Below are positions 49,305 through 58,290 of a stretch of 64,000 nt of DNA, piece after piece. Numbering within the stretch: position 1 is the stretch's first letter; each line of letters starts with the position of its first letter. Position numbers and translations under genes: made by a program. The notes under the pieces are model-generated. The model worked only from the letters and a program-made list of their open reading frames with translations. It was not told the origin of the DNA and searched no databases. Source of the DNA: Saprospiraceae bacterium (GTDB taxonomy: Bacteria > Bacteroidota > Bacteroidia > Chitinophagales > Saprospiraceae); NCBI GenBank assembly GCA_016716335.1, contig JADJWN010000011.1, positions 69,499 to 133,498 of the forward strand, written 5' to 3'.

Positions 49305-50804
49305 TCAGTGAGTAAATTGCGTCATATGAATTGCACTTTGTACGGCATTATGCCAGGCTTCTGTATATCCGGATCTCTGCTCCTGCGTAAAACCGGGTAA
49401 AAATGCTTTTTCTTCCATCCACTGCTTTTGTACCTGTTCCACAGATGGCCATATACCTACTGCCAGACCGGCCAGATAAGCCGCTCCGAGAGCTGTGGTT
49501 TCAGTAATAGCTGGTCGGATTACTTTACAGTCCAGTATGTCACTCTGAAACTGCATGAGCAGATCATTCACCGTGGCCCCGCCATCCACCCGGAGCTCAC
49601 GTACGGCAATATGGGCGTCTGCTGCCATCGCTCTCAGTACATCATAGGTCTGAAATGCGATACTTTCGAGGGCAGCACGTGCAAAGTGTGCAGAAGTAGT
49701 ACCCCGTGTAATCCCTGTGATCATTCCCCGGGCATGCGGATTCCAGTAGGGTGCGCCCAATCCTGTGAAGGCAGGAACCATGTACACTCCTCCGTTGTCC
49801 TCAACCTCTGATGCGAGCTTTTCGATTTCGTCCGAACTTCGTATCAATTGCAATCCGTCTCTCAACCACTGAACCACCGCTCCGGCATTGAAGACACTGC
49901 CTTCGAGAGCATATTCGGTTTTATCTCCGATTTTCCAGGCAATAGTGGTGAGCAGCTGGTTGTGACTCTCTACGGGCCTGGTGCCTGTATTCATCAGCAT
50001 AAAGCAGCCGGTACCATAGGTGTTTTTGACCATTCCTTCATAGATACACATCTGGCCGAATAATGCCGCCTGCTGGTCACCTGCGATACCACCTACCGGT
50101 ATTTTTACAGAGGTAAGTATGTTTTCGGTGTAGGCATAGATTTCACTGCAGCTGCGTACTTCGGGCAAAATTTGGGGTGGAATATTGAATAATTTGAGCA
50201 GATCTTCATCCCACTGCCCGGTGTGAATATTAAAAAGCATGGTGCGGGATGCGTTGGTGATATCGGTGGCATGTATTCTGCCTCTGGTCAGATTCCACAG
50301 CAGCCAGCTATCCACTGTGCCAAAGCAGACTTCGCCTGCTTCGGCCTTTTGTCTCAGCCCTGAGATATTTTCCAGCAACCAGTTGATTTTAGATGCACTG
50401 AAATAGGCATCAATAATCAATCCGGTTTTGGCCTTAATCATGGGACCGTGACCTTCCTTAATCAGTCTGTCACAATATGTGGCAGTCCTTCGATCCTGCC
50501 AGACTATGGCATTATAGACAGGCTGACCGGTTTTTCTGTCCCAAAGTATAGTCGTTTCTCTTTGATTGGTGATGCCTATTGCAGCCACCGCATCTGCGGT
50601 AAGACCTGCTTTGGTGACCGCTTCTGCTGCGACACCCATCTGGCTGCTCCAGATTTCCAGTGGGTCGTGCTCCACCCAGCCGTCATCGGGAAATATTTGA
50701 CGGAATTCTTTTTGTGCTATTGAAATAATATGACTCTCACTGTCAAATATTATGGCTCTGCTGCTGGTAGTGCCCTGATCTAATGCGAGAATGTAGGATT
50801 GCAT
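49305..50804 (-). CDS. glpK: Glycerol kinase
   Basis: Glycerol kinase makes glycerol 3-phosphate from glycerol and ATP in the cytoplasm. The 499-residue protein has the FGGY-kinase start LALDQGTTSSRAIIFD, the glycerol-binding segment GWVEHDPLEIW, GITNQRETTILWD and the ATP-domain motif YWNPHARGMITGITRG with FQTYDVLRAM. It is the first gene of the glycerol operon. No clear TAnnTTTG promoter was found in the 275 bases upstream, which it shares with the divergent purine nucleoside phosphorylase gene. Confidence 0.97.
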   Translation of the reverse strand: MQSYILALDQGTTSSRAIIFDSESHIISIAQKEFRQIFPDDGWVEHDPLEIWSSQMGVAAEAVTKAGLTADAVAAIGITNQRETTILWDRKTGQPVYNAIVWQDRRTATYCDRLIKEGHGPMIKAKTGLIIDAYFSASKINWLLENISGLRQKAEAGEVCFGTVDSWLLWNLTRGRIHATDITNASRTMLFNIHTGQWDEDLLKLFNIPPQILPEVRSCSEIYAYTENILTSVKIPVGGIAGDQQAALFGQMCIYEGMVKNTYGTGCFMLMNTGTRPVESHNQLLTTIAWKIGDKTEYALEGSVFNAGAVVQWLRDGLQLIRSSDEIEKLASEVEDNGGVYMVPAFTGLGAPYWNPHARGMITGITRGTTSAHFARAALESIAFQTYDVLRAMAADAHIAVRELRVDGGATVNDLLMQFQSDILDCKVIRPAITETTALGAAYLAGLAVGIWPSVEQVQKQWMEEKAFLPGFTQEQRSGYTEAWHNAVQSAIHMTQFTH

Positions 50805-51079
50805 GGCGTCAATAATTTTATGATTTGGTGTTTACCTTTCCTGTCAAAGCCCCGGGTTATAAATTCTGCTTTTCAATTGCTTTTTTGCAGCCATAAATCT
50901 TTCGGATACAGGTATTTCATTGCTTTTCCATAATTTATGAATTATACCGCACAAAATAAAAATTCAAAATAACAAGCACAAACGCTTCTGCAAAATAAAA
51001 TGCTATACTTCGGTCTTATCTCAGACTTTGTTGGGTGAGGAAAGATATTTGCCTATTTTTACCTGTTGAATAGCATATC

Positions 51080-51910
51080 ATGGACAGTAAATTATACATT
51101 GACCACATTCACAGAACCTGTGCATACATCAGGGAGATGACAGGTCATGACATTACGGAGACGGCGGTTATTCTGGGTTCAGGATTGGGAGATTGGGCAG
51201 ACAGCCTCGAAGATAAGGTAGTCATCAGCTATAGTGATATACCCTATTTTCCGGCCTCTACTGTGGAGGGGCACAGTGGCAGGATGATTTTTGGCTTTTG
51301 CCGCGGGAAGCGTATTCTGGCTATGCAGGGCAGAATACACTATTATGAAGGGTACTCCATGGCAGAGGTGAGTTTTCCTGTTCGTATCATGCAGTTTCTG
51401 GGCATCAGGCAAATGATTGTGACCAATGCCAGCGGAGGTCTGAATCCTGCATATAAAGTGGGAGACCTCGTGGTCATCACTGACCATATCAATCTGATGG
51501 GTGCCAATCCATTGATTGGTATGCACCATCCGGCTCTTGGAGTCAGATTTCCGGATATGTCGGGTGCCTATGACAAAGGGCTGACCGCAACCTTGAAATC
51601 GGCTTTTATACAATCCGGTACAGACATAAAGACCGGAGTTTATGCTGCGGTGAGCGGACCCTGCTATGAAAGTCCGGCGGAGGCAGCTATGTTGAGGGTA
51701 CTGGGTGCAGATATGGTGGGAATGTCCACGGTGCCGGAGGTGATTGCCGCTGTGCATGGAGGCATTAAAGTGGCGGGGGTATCCTGTGTCACTGATATGC
51801 CGGGGAGCAGTGAGGAAGGAGTCACCCATCAGGAAGTCGTGGAAGTAGCCGAAAAAGCCGGTGCAAGGCTGGGGCAAATCCTGAACGAATATATGACATT
51901 ATCAGGCTGA
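51080..51910 (+). CDS. Purine nucleoside phosphorylase (PNP I, trimeric type)
   Basis: The 276-residue cytoplasmic enzyme splits inosine or guanosine with phosphate into the base and ribose 1-phosphate for purine salvage. Family motifs in order: VILGSGLGDWAD near the N-terminus (phosphate loop), EGHSGRMIFG, QGRIHYYEGYSM, VTNASGGLNP, DHINLMGANPLIG, and YAAVSGPCYESPAEAAML with MVGMSTVPEV, where Asn in the later VSCVTDMPG-type loop is replaced by Asp. The family is clear; MTAP-like specificity is less likely. It stands alone, convergent with the GH65 gene. Confidence 0.94.
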   Translation: MDSKLYIDHIHRTCAYIREMTGHDITETAVILGSGLGDWADSLEDKVVISYSDIPYFPASTVEGHSGRMIFGFCRGKRILAMQGRIHYYEGYSMAEVSFPVRIMQFLGIRQMIVTNASGGLNPAYKVGDLVVITDHINLMGANPLIGMHHPALGVRFPDMSGAYDKGLTATLKSAFIQSGTDIKTGVYAAVSGPCYESPAEAAMLRVLGADMVGMSTVPEVIAAVHGGIKVAGVSCVTDMPGSSEEGVTHQEVVEVAEKAGARLGQILNEYMTLSG

Positions 51911-51932
51911 AATCCTGCAAATCCATAAATTT

Positions 51933-53963
51933 TCACTCCGATACGCTGTATTCCTTTTTGTCTTTGCCCACTCCTTTGATGGTCAGTTTTTTCCATCCTT
52001 TGGGGAGTTTTGATTTACGTTGGGTAATGCCCTGGTCTGAAATATCCAGTCCTCCAAAGCCTGAAAGCACTGCCTGCAGCATTCCCCCGGCCCCTGTTGC
52101 AAAATAAGGATTGGTGCCACCTGCTGTTTCTGCAATCACCCCGAATGGAGGTACTTCATTGGTCTTGTAACTGTCTGCAAATATTTTAGCAGCTTTATCA
52201 GCATCCCCGAGACGGTTGTACAGTACGCAGAGGATGGCATATCCCATCGCCGGACCATCGGCAGCATATCTTGGCAGATAGTATTCCAGATCTTTGCGGA
52301 TTTGTTTCTCATCACTTACTATCTTCAGCGGATATGCCAGGAGATTGACATCGGCCTGCTTGATGGTGACTCCGCTGTAGGTGGCGTTTTCACGGGTGGT
52401 GCCGTCCTGAAATTTAAGGATTGGGATGTTGTCTGCTACATGATTCCAGTCAGGATCCGGTGTGATACCCAGCTCGATTGCAGCCTGAGTAGCATATCTG
52501 AGCACAGTGATTGCCATGCCATTGGTGAAGGCATTGTTGTCTATGTTTTCTTCCCATTCGTTGGCGCCGATCACATTGAGGATATCATATTTGCCGGGTC
52601 CGTTTCTCTCTACCCTGCTTGCCCAGAAATCCGCCACTACTTTCAGTACAGGCCAGCCCCGGTCTCTGAGCCATTGTTTATCTTTGGTGACTTCATAATA
52701 CTTCCAGAATGCCCAGCCCACACATCCGGTGATATGATGCTGAAACGGGCCGGTAAGTGCCCACACTGGAGTATCTTCAGCTCCGCTTGCAGAGGATTCC
52801 CAGGGAAACATTGCCCCTTTATAGCCATGTGAAAATGCATTTTGCCGGGCTGCTTCCAGGCGTTGATAGCGGTATTCGAGCAGGGATTTTGCCATTTCAG
52901 GCTGTAACATCAGCAGCGGCGGATACATCCACAATTCCGTATCCCAGAATACATGCCCGTTGTACCCCAGACCGGAAAGCCCCATTGGACTCAGGCTGTA
53001 AGCAGTGCCTTCTCTGGCAAAGGAATAAAGGTGGTACAGGGCAAAGCGGATGTCTCTGGTGATTTCAGGACTGCCGGCCACTTCGATATCGGATTTCCAG
53101 ATGGATGCCCAGGCTTCCTTGTGCCTGCGGAGCAAGCGGTCCTTCCCTTCAAGCATGGCAAATATAGTGAGTCGCTCCGCTTCGTTGTGGGGGTCTTCAT
53201 TCTGCACACTGGAGATAGTAGAGGCTACCACACTGAAGGTGTAGGTCTCACCGGCTTTGAGGCTCTTGTGAAATTTTGCCAGGTGCATATTGTAATCCCA
53301 GTCTTCATGGATGATTTTGGGCTGGTGGCCGTGTTTTTCTTCAAAAATAAAGCTGGTACTGGCTGCCACCTTCACTCTGCCCGAGGGAGACAACCCCACA
53401 GAAGTAAGCAGTGGTATCAGGACATGGGGGCGGTCAATTTCAGCATAATAATTGCGTACATCCATCAGGTGATTGGGTGCCTCGATGACACTCATGGGTG
53501 TAATGGTGATGTCTTTATGGGCTGTGATTTCCATAATGGTCAGAGCAGAGTAGGGCAGGTGGCGGAGAGACATCATGGTGGATCTGATACTGGCTTTATC
53601 TCCAACTTTAAAGGTAGTCTCCAGGGCTGCATTTTTCATATCCAGTTGCTGCACATAGTTCTGTACATCCTTCATACCTATGCGTCTGCCGTCAATATCC
53701 AGATTCATATTTACATGATTGAAGGTCTTGAGAATGTTGGATACCCGGCCCCGCTGATAATAATCATAGGTGCCGTTAAGTACGACATCTCTTACTTTGA
53801 ATGGCTCGGGTGAAGATACCAGACCAACGACTCCGTTGGCCAGAGTGACCCCATAATATTGATCAGGGTTGATTTTGTCTGCTCTGACATGCCAGGAAGA
53901 TTGACTGAAAACAGAGTAAACTGACAATATACATAGTAATGTAAAAAGACTGTAAGCTTTCAT
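51933..53963 (-). CDS. Secreted glycoside hydrolase family 65 enzyme
   Basis: The 676-residue protein has a signal peptide (MKAYSLFTLLCILSVYSVFSQ) and the GH65 layout: an N-terminal beta-sandwich (about 25-280), then an (alpha/alpha)6 barrel. The catalytic acid lies in VIGANEWEENIDNNAFTN, the counterpart of the GH65 GPDEYHxxVDNNAYTN motif. The barrel also has GHVFWDTELWMYPPLLMLQP and YKGAMFPWES, as in trehalose/kojibiose-type enzymes. Because it is exported, a hydrolase acting on an alpha-glucoside (for example trehalose or kojibiose) is likelier than an intracellular phosphorylase. No sorting domain is seen, so it should stay in the periplasm. Confidence 0.9.
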   Translation of the reverse strand: MKAYSLFTLLCILSVYSVFSQSSWHVRADKINPDQYYGVTLANGVVGLVSSPEPFKVRDVVLNGTYDYYQRGRVSNILKTFNHVNMNLDIDGRRIGMKDVQNYVQQLDMKNAALETTFKVGDKASIRSTMMSLRHLPYSALTIMEITAHKDITITPMSVIEAPNHLMDVRNYYAEIDRPHVLIPLLTSVGLSPSGRVKVAASTSFIFEEKHGHQPKIIHEDWDYNMHLAKFHKSLKAGETYTFSVVASTISSVQNEDPHNEAERLTIFAMLEGKDRLLRRHKEAWASIWKSDIEVAGSPEITRDIRFALYHLYSFAREGTAYSLSPMGLSGLGYNGHVFWDTELWMYPPLLMLQPEMAKSLLEYRYQRLEAARQNAFSHGYKGAMFPWESSASGAEDTPVWALTGPFQHHITGCVGWAFWKYYEVTKDKQWLRDRGWPVLKVVADFWASRVERNGPGKYDILNVIGANEWEENIDNNAFTNGMAITVLRYATQAAIELGITPDPDWNHVADNIPILKFQDGTTRENATYSGVTIKQADVNLLAYPLKIVSDEKQIRKDLEYYLPRYAADGPAMGYAILCVLYNRLGDADKAAKIFADSYKTNEVPPFGVIAETAGGTNPYFATGAGGMLQAVLSGFGGLDISDQGITQRKSKLPKGWKKLTIKGVGKDKKEYSVSE

Positions 53964-54008
53964 AAGGATGTGGCAGTAATTTGAAAAAATAGACAGCTAA
54001 AATACAAA

Positions 54009-55688
54009 TCATTTTGAATGGTGCAAGGTATTGACCCTTACCCCGTTGATATATTCTGCCACAAAAGCATCCCTGAATCCCATTTTGCGGATCCGCAGCA
54101 TGACATCCGTTGCAATACCGGGATTATAGAATGGACCCAGGGTGTAGCGATACATGGATTTTTCGGGAAAATATTCAGCTCTGATTTCACCTATGTCATA
54201 GAGTTTGGGAAAGTTGTAATCCGGTTTTTTCAATGCAATAAACTGAATGCGGAAGGTGGTGTTTTTGTCAATATCAGTTTTTTCAGCTTCCGGTACGGAT
54301 ATTTCTTTTTTGCTTTCTTTGGCACTAACTTCCCTTGCTTTCAGGTCATGCTGATAATTGAGGCTTGGTTTTTTTTCAGCCACGGGCTCGGGTGATTCCT
54401 GTGGAGTTTTCCTTTGTTTTTCCGGCTTTCTGCATCTCTCCAGATGTGAAGCAAATACAGTGGACAATACTCCGGCGTCCGTACCATGATATTGTCTGGC
54501 AAAATCCCTGTATTCTGCAAAGGCATTGTCACAATTGCCCATTTCAGCCAGCGACAGCGCAAACATATATTTGGCCATGGGATACTGGACATCCGCCTTC
54601 AGTTTATTGAAACAAGCTACTGCATTTTCAAAATCATTGGCAGCAAAGTAGGCCTGACCAGCCTTGTACAGAAAATTGGCAGCCAGTTCGTCATAGTCTG
54701 TCACGTCAGGAGCTGCCGTATATTCCTCCGGATTGAGGGTTACAGTTTCTTCGGGCTCAGGGACAAAAGCCGGGGGAAGCGAATCCTCGTCCATGGTGTC
54801 GGGTCCCATCTCCACTACATCAAATGTTGAGGAGTCGCTTTCCAGAATGTATTCCGGAATCATCCTGATGATTTCCTTAGGTCTTGATTTTCCGATCTGA
54901 TAAATAAATCCGGCATTCAGATTATAGTTGTAGAGAAAACTGCTGTATTCTTTGTCCACTACCCTTGATTCCGAATATTCCGGGTCATCTATCACTCCGT
55001 TGCCATTGCTGTCTGTGGCATCGCTGTAGGTATGCAGGTGGGTGATTCGATTAAGTCTGTCGGTAGAGAATATGTTGGCTTTCAGGGCGATACCCAGATT
55101 TTCCGATAATTTGGCAGTAAGCCGCATGCCTCCGGACCAGGCACCATACCATTGATCACGGGGTGCGGTCACATTATATATTGTGGCATATCTGCCTGAA
55201 AACAACCTTCCGAATTCCAGCTCCGTCAACACTGTCTGCACCACTCCGGCCCGGGCAATCAGGTCCAATTCCACATTCCCTTTCAGCAGTTTGAATACAG
55301 GACCCGCCAGCACATATTTACTATCCCACCTGTTACCTCGGATTATGGGATTATTTTCGAGATATCGCTCTTTGATGTAACCGGAAAAGGATTTGTCCGC
55401 ATTGTTGTTGAAGTAGCCAACTTCCATACCCATAGCCACACGGGTAAAAAAGTAATCCAGATTTAGACCACCATTCCATCCTTTGCCGGCAAAATTATAT
55501 CTGTCTGCAAAGCTGCGGAATGAGGATGTATAGCCTCCTGACAATTCTGCCTGCAGGTATCCACCCGACTGTGCCAAACCGGTTTGAACAAAACTAAAGC
55601 CTGCACATGACACTAATATTGCATAGCTCAAAAACTGCCGTATCATGCACAAAACTGAAAGAGATATCCTGTTTGGTAGATTGATCAT
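54009..55688 (-). CDS. Outer-membrane barrel protein with TPR and C-terminal SPOR domain
   Basis: The 559-residue protein joins three parts: an N-terminal beta-barrel-like region (about 40-275, YLQAELSGGYTSSFRSFADR, many alternating aromatic strands), a middle TPR region (about 330-420, AGQAYFAANDFENAVACFNK) and a C-terminal SPOR domain (about 480-559, FRIQFIALKKPDYNFPKLYD). SPOR domains bind denuded peptidoglycan, so it could tie the outer membrane to cell wall being remodelled. The start at 55688 overlaps the DUF4403 stop; MIRQFLSYAILVSCAGFSF at 55646 gives a cleaner signal peptide. I do not know a studied member with this order. Confidence 0.8.
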   Translation of the reverse strand: MINLPNRISLSVLCMIRQFLSYAILVSCAGFSFVQTGLAQSGGYLQAELSGGYTSSFRSFADRYNFAGKGWNGGLNLDYFFTRVAMGMEVGYFNNNADKSFSGYIKERYLENNPIIRGNRWDSKYVLAGPVFKLLKGNVELDLIARAGVVQTVLTELEFGRLFSGRYATIYNVTAPRDQWYGAWSGGMRLTAKLSENLGIALKANIFSTDRLNRITHLHTYSDATDSNGNGVIDDPEYSESRVVDKEYSSFLYNYNLNAGFIYQIGKSRPKEIIRMIPEYILESDSSTFDVVEMGPDTMDEDSLPPAFVPEPEETVTLNPEEYTAAPDVTDYDELAANFLYKAGQAYFAANDFENAVACFNKLKADVQYPMAKYMFALSLAEMGNCDNAFAEYRDFARQYHGTDAGVLSTVFASHLERCRKPEKQRKTPQESPEPVAEKKPSLNYQHDLKAREVSAKESKKEISVPEAEKTDIDKNTTFRIQFIALKKPDYNFPKLYDIGEIRAEYFPEKSMYRYTLGPFYNPGIATDVMLRIRKMGFRDAFVAEYINGVRVNTLHHSK

Positions 55689-57052
55689 CCGTTAAATTTA
55701 TTGAAGCTCCGGAAATCGTGAATATTGGTCTCCATCAAAAAGCCGATTTTCATCACAGCCTCAATAATACCCGGCTTCATTTCGAATGATTCCAGTTTTA
55801 CAGAGCTGATTTTTATCTTACTGTCTATATCATATTTGCGGTTGTAATCTGCTACCTGCCGGTTTACACTTTCCTGTATGCTCTGCATCTGTTCCTGAAT
55901 GGAAAATTTCATTTTTTCCGAAAGTTCCTTTTTGATTTTTCCCTCGGCTATCCAGCTGGCAGCTTTATGGATTACATTTTTGGTTTTGAAGGAAAAATCA
56001 AGGTCTTTTGTATAAAACAGATTGGCGGTTGAATCATACACCGGTTTTCCGGAGATTATCAGGGTACCGTTGACAGTGCCCCTGACATCGGTGACGACCC
56101 TGAATCTCTCAAAATCACAGTTGGTTATGATATTACTGAGTGTTATGGATTTGCCGTCATTGGTAAATGTTTTCCCATCGAGATTTTCCTTGATCAGTGT
56201 ATTTACGTCAGACATTCTGATGTCAGCGAGCAGTCGCAGGGTGCTGCTGTCGGGTATGCTTTGGTGCCAGTGTACGGCATGCAATGTTTTGGGTGGGGTA
56301 TAGTCCGGCTTATAGGTGGTCACGGTGGAGGTGCCTTTGATCAATATTTTTCCTTTAGCAGCCGTGCGGGTATTTTCTATTTTGCTGAGGTAAAAGGCAG
56401 AGGGACGTAATTGTACCCATGCACCCGGCTGCCCTTCGGAGGTCATAGGTTCTGACAGCATCTGTACGGTGGAGAGCATTTTTTCTTTGATGGTCATATT
56501 CTGACGGATAGACTCATCTATGTTTTTTTCAATTTCTGCTTTGGATTCCTTGATGATCAGATTGCTCACTGCCTCAATCGGCACAGAGACACCGAGAACA
56601 TTGAGTTTGGGTTTTTCTGACCAACGGTGGTGCGAAAGACTGGTTTTGGTGGTGAGGTTCCAGTTGCTGTCCAGCTCAATATCGGTGAGAAAACTCATTT
56701 CAAGTGCCCCATTAGCCTTCAGCGTAGTGAGAAAGGTCTTTTTTTCCAGTTGCAGTGCGATTGGTACATTGACCAGAATGGATTTATCATCAATTTCAAC
56801 GGAGGCATCTTTGGGTTTGGAGAGTTGAATCTTGATATCATACTCCGGCATGTCAAATCTTTCTTTAAAAATCTCATCAATAGCCCGGTTGAAGGTATCA
56901 CGGATTCCGCCTTTGAGCAATCTGTAGTTAATGACGATATCAGTGTCAAATATTTTTTTACTTACCGGCGGCAATGTACTTACTGCCTGCTTTCTGGAAG
57001 CACAGGAGTATATCAGGGCTATACTCAATATTACTGCTGCAAGTCGTCGCAT
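55685..57052 (-). CDS. DUF4403 lipoprotein
   Basis: A 455-residue lipoprotein with the signal MRRLAAVILSIALIYSC and Cys16 as the lipid site. The mature part is a long family-typical chain of beta strands, including INYRLLKGGIRDTFNRAIDE, WNLTTKTSLSHHRWSEKPKL, VWVQLRPSAFYLSKIENT-like text and a C-terminal repeat (GSFKTKNVIHKAASWIAEG-like), as in DUF4403, a Bacteroidota family without known function that resembles lipid-binding TULIP-like proteins. Its stop overlaps the start of the barrel/SPOR gene (ATGA at 55685-55688). A TATATTTG element lies 31 bases upstream of the ATG. Two-gene operon, envelope role inferred. Confidence 0.85.
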   Translation of the reverse strand: MRRLAAVILSIALIYSCASRKQAVSTLPPVSKKIFDTDIVINYRLLKGGIRDTFNRAIDEIFKERFDMPEYDIKIQLSKPKDASVEIDDKSILVNVPIALQLEKKTFLTTLKANGALEMSFLTDIELDSNWNLTTKTSLSHHRWSEKPKLNVLGVSVPIEAVSNLIIKESKAEIEKNIDESIRQNMTIKEKMLSTVQMLSEPMTSEGQPGAWVQLRPSAFYLSKIENTRTAAKGKILIKGTSTVTTYKPDYTPPKTLHAVHWHQSIPDSSTLRLLADIRMSDVNTLIKENLDGKTFTNDGKSITLSNIITNCDFERFRVVTDVRGTVNGTLIISGKPVYDSTANLFYTKDLDFSFKTKNVIHKAASWIAEGKIKKELSEKMKFSIQEQMQSIQESVNRQVADYNRKYDIDSKIKISSVKLESFEMKPGIIEAVMKIGFLMETNIHDFRSFNKFNG

Positions 57053-57082
57053 TCAGGGTAAGTTATTGGTGATTACAGGCAG

Positions 57083-57090
57083 CAAATATA
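57083..57090 (-). promoter_or_regulatory. -7 element TATATTTG of the DUF4403 operon
   Basis: The minus strand reads TATATTTG, a full TAnnTTTG match, placing the start of transcription about 25 bases before the ATG at 57052. No -33 TTG was found. Confidence 0.5.
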
Positions 57091-57246
57091 TGATTAAAAG
57101 TGCTTATGTATGGGGTGTTATATGATTTTTTGGAATAATATAACAAAGTCGTCCCATGACAGCCAACTGTAAATAACTGCATCGTCCGCAGGTAGCCCCC
57201 GGGTTTTGTATTACTTTCATATGAAGTTTTACCGTAGATATTAGCT

Positions 57247-57254
57247 TATATTTG
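57247..57254 (+). promoter_or_regulatory. -7 element TATATTTG of the gamma-carbonic anhydrase gene
   Basis: TATATTTG matches the Bacteroidota -7 consensus and lies 22 bases before the ATG at 57276. It overlaps the alternative start at 57252, which is therefore unlikely. Confidence 0.5.
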
Positions 57255-57275
57255 CAGGTGTTAATTGCAGATATT

Positions 57276-57785
57276 ATGATTATTAAAGCAGTGAATGGCA
57301 TAAGCCCGACATTCGGAAAGGAGTGTTTTATAGCAGAAAATGCCGTAATCACAGGTGATGTGGTGATGGGAGATTATTGCAGTATATGGTTCAACGCAGT
57401 CATCAGGGGAGATGTGCACTACATTCGCATGGGCAACAAGGTAAATGTACAGGATAATGCTACCATCCACTGTACTTATCAGAAATTTCCCACTCATATC
57501 GGTAATAATGTCTCCATAGGCCACAATGCCATCGTACATGGCTGTACCATTCATGATGATGTATTGATAGGCATGGGAGCCATTGTGATGGATGATTGTG
57601 TGGTGGAAAGCAATTCCATCATTGCTGCCGGTGCTGTGCTGACTCAGGGTACAAGGGTGGAAGCCGGGAGTATCTATGCCGGAGTACCTGCCCGTAAAGT
57701 TAAGGATATCAGTCAGGAGCTCATATCCGGAGAGATACACCGCATTGCTGACAATTATATCAGGTATGCTTCCTGGTACAAATAA
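57276..57785 (+). CDS. Gamma-class carbonic anhydrase / left-handed beta-helix protein
   Basis: The 169-residue protein folds as a left-handed beta-helix of hexapeptide repeats (IAENAVITGDVVMG, VNVQDNATIH, GMGAIVMDDCVVE). The three metal histidines of gamma carbonic anhydrases are in place: ATIHC, and both in SIGHNAIVHGC, with the nearby RGD of FNAVIRGDVHY. The enzyme interconverts CO2 and bicarbonate in the cytoplasm; some homologues are inactive or are PaaY-type thioesterases. The start MIIKAVNGI is chosen over one eight codons upstream because of the promoter position. Single-gene unit, convergent with the ABC genes. Confidence 0.9.
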   Translation: MIIKAVNGISPTFGKECFIAENAVITGDVVMGDYCSIWFNAVIRGDVHYIRMGNKVNVQDNATIHCTYQKFPTHIGNNVSIGHNAIVHGCTIHDDVLIGMGAIVMDDCVVESNSIIAAGAVLTQGTRVEAGSIYAGVPARKVKDISQELISGEIHRIADNYIRYASWYK

Positions 57786-57796
57786 TCGGGGTTAAA

Positions 57797-58279
57797 TCAG
57801 ATATCCCTTGTTCTGAAACTCCACCATGCTAAGCCCAGAAACAATATACTGTAAATCAGGGTGCCCGTAGCTGCTTCGGTATAACTCATTAAAAAATACA
57901 ATACGGAGGCAAATCCTGCCAGCAGAAACAAGCTGATCAGCTTGGACAAAAACCAGTCTTTTCTGGACATGCCGGTGATGATATTCTGTCTCAGGGTGCG
58001 GTGGCTGACCTCAGAGGTAATAATATAAATCATCATAAAACCCAGACAAAACGATACCATCCAACTGCCCGTATAGCCCTGATAATCCCATACAGTGGGA
58101 AACTCATAAAACACCGCAGAGGAAGGCAAAGGTGGCGGTACTTCTGTCACCACATCTTTGCCTGCGAGTATAATCGCCGGAGCTATGAGTGTGTAAATGG
58201 CCAGAATAGCCAGTACCACATTGTTATACCTGAATTTTTTAAATTCGAGCAGGACAAGGTATTTTATATAGTTCCACAT
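57797..58279 (-). CDS. ABC-2 type permease subunit, short
   Basis: The 160-residue membrane protein has a first helix (YNNVVLAILAIYTLIAPAII), a periplasmic loop, a second helix (GSWMVSFCLGFMMIYIITSE), the cytoplasmic ATPase-contact region (VSHRTLRQNIITGMSRKDWF) and two more helices. The end LGLAWWSFRTRDI is a normal ABC-2 C-terminus, but related Bacteroidota permeases have about 240 residues and six helices, so about 80 residues appear to be missing between FLMSYTEA and TGTLIYSI. It follows the ATPase gene after 11 bases and forms the same operon. It is either a real internal deletion or a genuinely short form. Confidence 0.78.
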   Translation of the reverse strand: MWNYIKYLVLLEFKKFRYNNVVLAILAIYTLIAPAIILAGKDVVTEVPPPLPSSAVFYEFPTVWDYQGYTGSWMVSFCLGFMMIYIITSEVSHRTLRQNIITGMSRKDWFLSKLISLFLLAGFASVLYFLMSYTEAATGTLIYSILFLGLAWWSFRTRDI

Positions 58280-58290
58280 GCTGTCTTTTT

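Noticed and set aside
51179..51877. A 232-codon open frame opposite the purine nucleoside phosphorylase gene
   Set aside because: His- and Ser-rich translation without homology; the plus strand has all PNP motifs.
52953..53813. A 286-codon open frame on the plus strand opposite the GH65 gene
   Set aside because: It is a shadow of the GH65 gene with no recognisable domain.
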